NCBI RefSeq assembly: GCF_023498005.1
Contig: NZ_CP097289.1
Span: forward strand, 1 to 64,000
From: Streptomyces durmitorensis
Lineage (GTDB): Bacteria > Actinomycetota > Actinomycetes > Streptomycetales > Streptomycetaceae
Length of the DNA stretch: 64,000 bases
Direction of reading: 5' to 3'
Positions 63,164 through 64,000 of the stretch are shown here, in pieces. The position numbers and the translations under genes are program-made. How positions within the stretch are numbered: position 1 is the first letter of the stretch; each line of letters starts with the position of its first letter. The notes under the pieces were generated by a model. That model was given only the letters and a program-made list of their open reading frames with translations, did no database searches and was not told the origin of the DNA.

Positions 63164-63876
63164 CGACCCGCGTACGGACCATCACGCACCCGGCACTGCG
63201 CAAGGCTGCGATAGTCCTCCTGACCGCGGCCCTGGCAGCAGCCCTCCCGGTGCTGCCACGGCTCCTCTCCCGGGACGACCCGTCGGCCCCCGCCGACACT
63301 CCCCCACCCGCCAGCCCGAGCAACAACACGTCACCTACACCCGCCTACTCCCCACCAGACGAGACACCCAGACCTATCGCCCCGTAGAGCACCTGCAGCC
63401 GGAGCAGCGGCTGCCTCCCTCCCTCCAGCGGCCTTCCCACTCCTCCCCGCAGGAAGGGCACCGGACCGCTCCCGGGGTCGTGCCCCGCAAAGTGGTGGAG
63501 AGAGCCGACCTGTTTGGCTCCGGATGCAGCGCGTGGTGAGCAGCAACTCGAGCGGCATGTCCTGCTCTCAACTCTGCTAGCCACGGTTGGGGCCGGGGCG
63601 TGGCGACGCTTCAGTCCCACCCGCCGCCATGGCCTGCGGAGTTCTCAACTCCGCATCTCTGGACCACTCTGCGGGACACGACCTCACGGAGACAGCACGC
63701 GCCGCCGTCGGGACCATCCCCGCTGGCTCGGGGAAGCCGAATGCCGGATTCAGCCGCGAACTCGTCAAGCAGGCCTGCATTTTCTTCACACTTCCCACGC
63801 CAGCTGCACGACTCAGGATGGCATCGTTGATCGGCTGGCGGGCCGGACACTCCGCGTCTGCATCGGGGGGACTTCC
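63164..63876. other. Gene-poor region with a start-less membrane-anchor relic
   Basis: At 63172-63387 a plus-strand frame encodes a membrane-anchor-like peptide (RKAAIVLLTAALAAALPVLP followed by a Pro/Ser-rich tail) but has no start codon. The rest, 63388-63876, shows nothing recognisable. Confidence 0.4.
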
Positions 63877-64000
63877 ATGCGTACTCGTACTGCTGCAGCT
63901 TCGGCTGTTTTGATCCTGTGCACGATGATGGGCTCGGCGGCCTGCTCGTCGCCCCCGGAGGTCAACCCGTCTTCGGGCACCTCGGCCCCGGACGAACAGG
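63877..64000 (+). CDS. Lipoprotein, N-terminal fragment (runs off the window)
   Basis: ATG 63877 with GGGGGG nine bases upstream. The first 41 codons encode a lipoprotein signal: basic MRTRT, hydrophobic core with VLILC, then a lipobox-like GSAAC followed by SSPPEVNPSSGTSAPDE, a typical flexible linker after the lipidated Cys. The protein would be anchored to the outer face of the membrane. The function lies beyond the window end. Confidence 0.75.
   Translation, partial: MRTRTAAASAVLILCTMMGSAACSSPPEVNPSSGTSAPDEQ

Overview
The window is high-GC actinobacterial DNA, almost certainly Streptomyces. The signs are strong third-position G/C, frequent GTG starts, DUF397 and HEAT-repeat proteins, FKBP, a Streptomyces-type helicase-associated protein, and many TetR/LysR-controlled small operons. 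The number of broken genes and mobile-element scars suggests an accessory region such as a chromosome arm or linear plasmid. That placement is inference.

Layout. 1-12 kb is a patchwork of small genes (FKBP isomerase, GrpB-like protein, secreted proteins, SnoaL-like protein, DHFR/RibD-like reductase, alpha/beta hydrolase) and remnants (DEAD/DEAH helicase, 2OG-Fe(II) oxygenase, pentapeptide-repeat protein, IS5-type transposase). 12.2-37.2 kb is the centrepiece, a single-strand nonribosomal peptide/polyketide operon. Its modules are [half C]-C-A1-T / C-A2-T-E / C-A3-T / C-A4-T on what was probably one ~5,000-residue NRPS, now read as two frames because of a one-base slip inside A2. Then come KS-(dead AT)-T / C-A5-T-(degenerate E) and a FabH/KASIII-like enzyme whose catalytic Asn position is His. 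No thioesterase, MbtH protein or exporter was found. Behind these lie a decayed NucA/NucB-type nuclease gene and a DCC (CxxC) - membrane/Tat-like - Cys-rich protein resembling fulvocin-C-type bacteriocin precursors.

37.2-42.4 kb holds a composite that is easy to miss. A GGDEF-domain gene is cut inside the codons of its own GGDEF motif by a ~4.6-kb element carrying two overlapping tyrosine recombinases (Tn554-like arrangement) and an antiparallel SAM-dependent methyltransferase. The two halves of the GGDEF domain lie on either side. 42.5-47.5 kb has a DUF397 - DUF7019-like - HEAT-repeat operon (the HEAT gene is frameshifted), a 7-bp tandem repeat and small hypotheticals.

47.6-57.3 kb contains small metabolic genes with local regulators: dienelactone hydrolase-like, DUF1905, VOC, DUF1330 / LysR, then TetR / RibD-like reductase and hydrolase / TetR divergent pairs. 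Both TetR intergenic gaps contain perfect palindromic operators. Zeta-toxin and ABC-F ATPase fragments lie between. 58.0-62.8 kb is a complete thiamin salvage/synthesis operon (thiM-thiE-thiD-tenA-cytX) headed by a TPP riboswitch and closed by a hairpin. The window ends in a hydrolase remnant and the first codons of a lipoprotein.

Several genes (helicase, NRPS A2, GGDEF, HEAT protein, ABC-F) are broken by single-base slips in GC runs. These may be real decay or residual sequencing indels, and the distinction decides whether the NRPS is intact.
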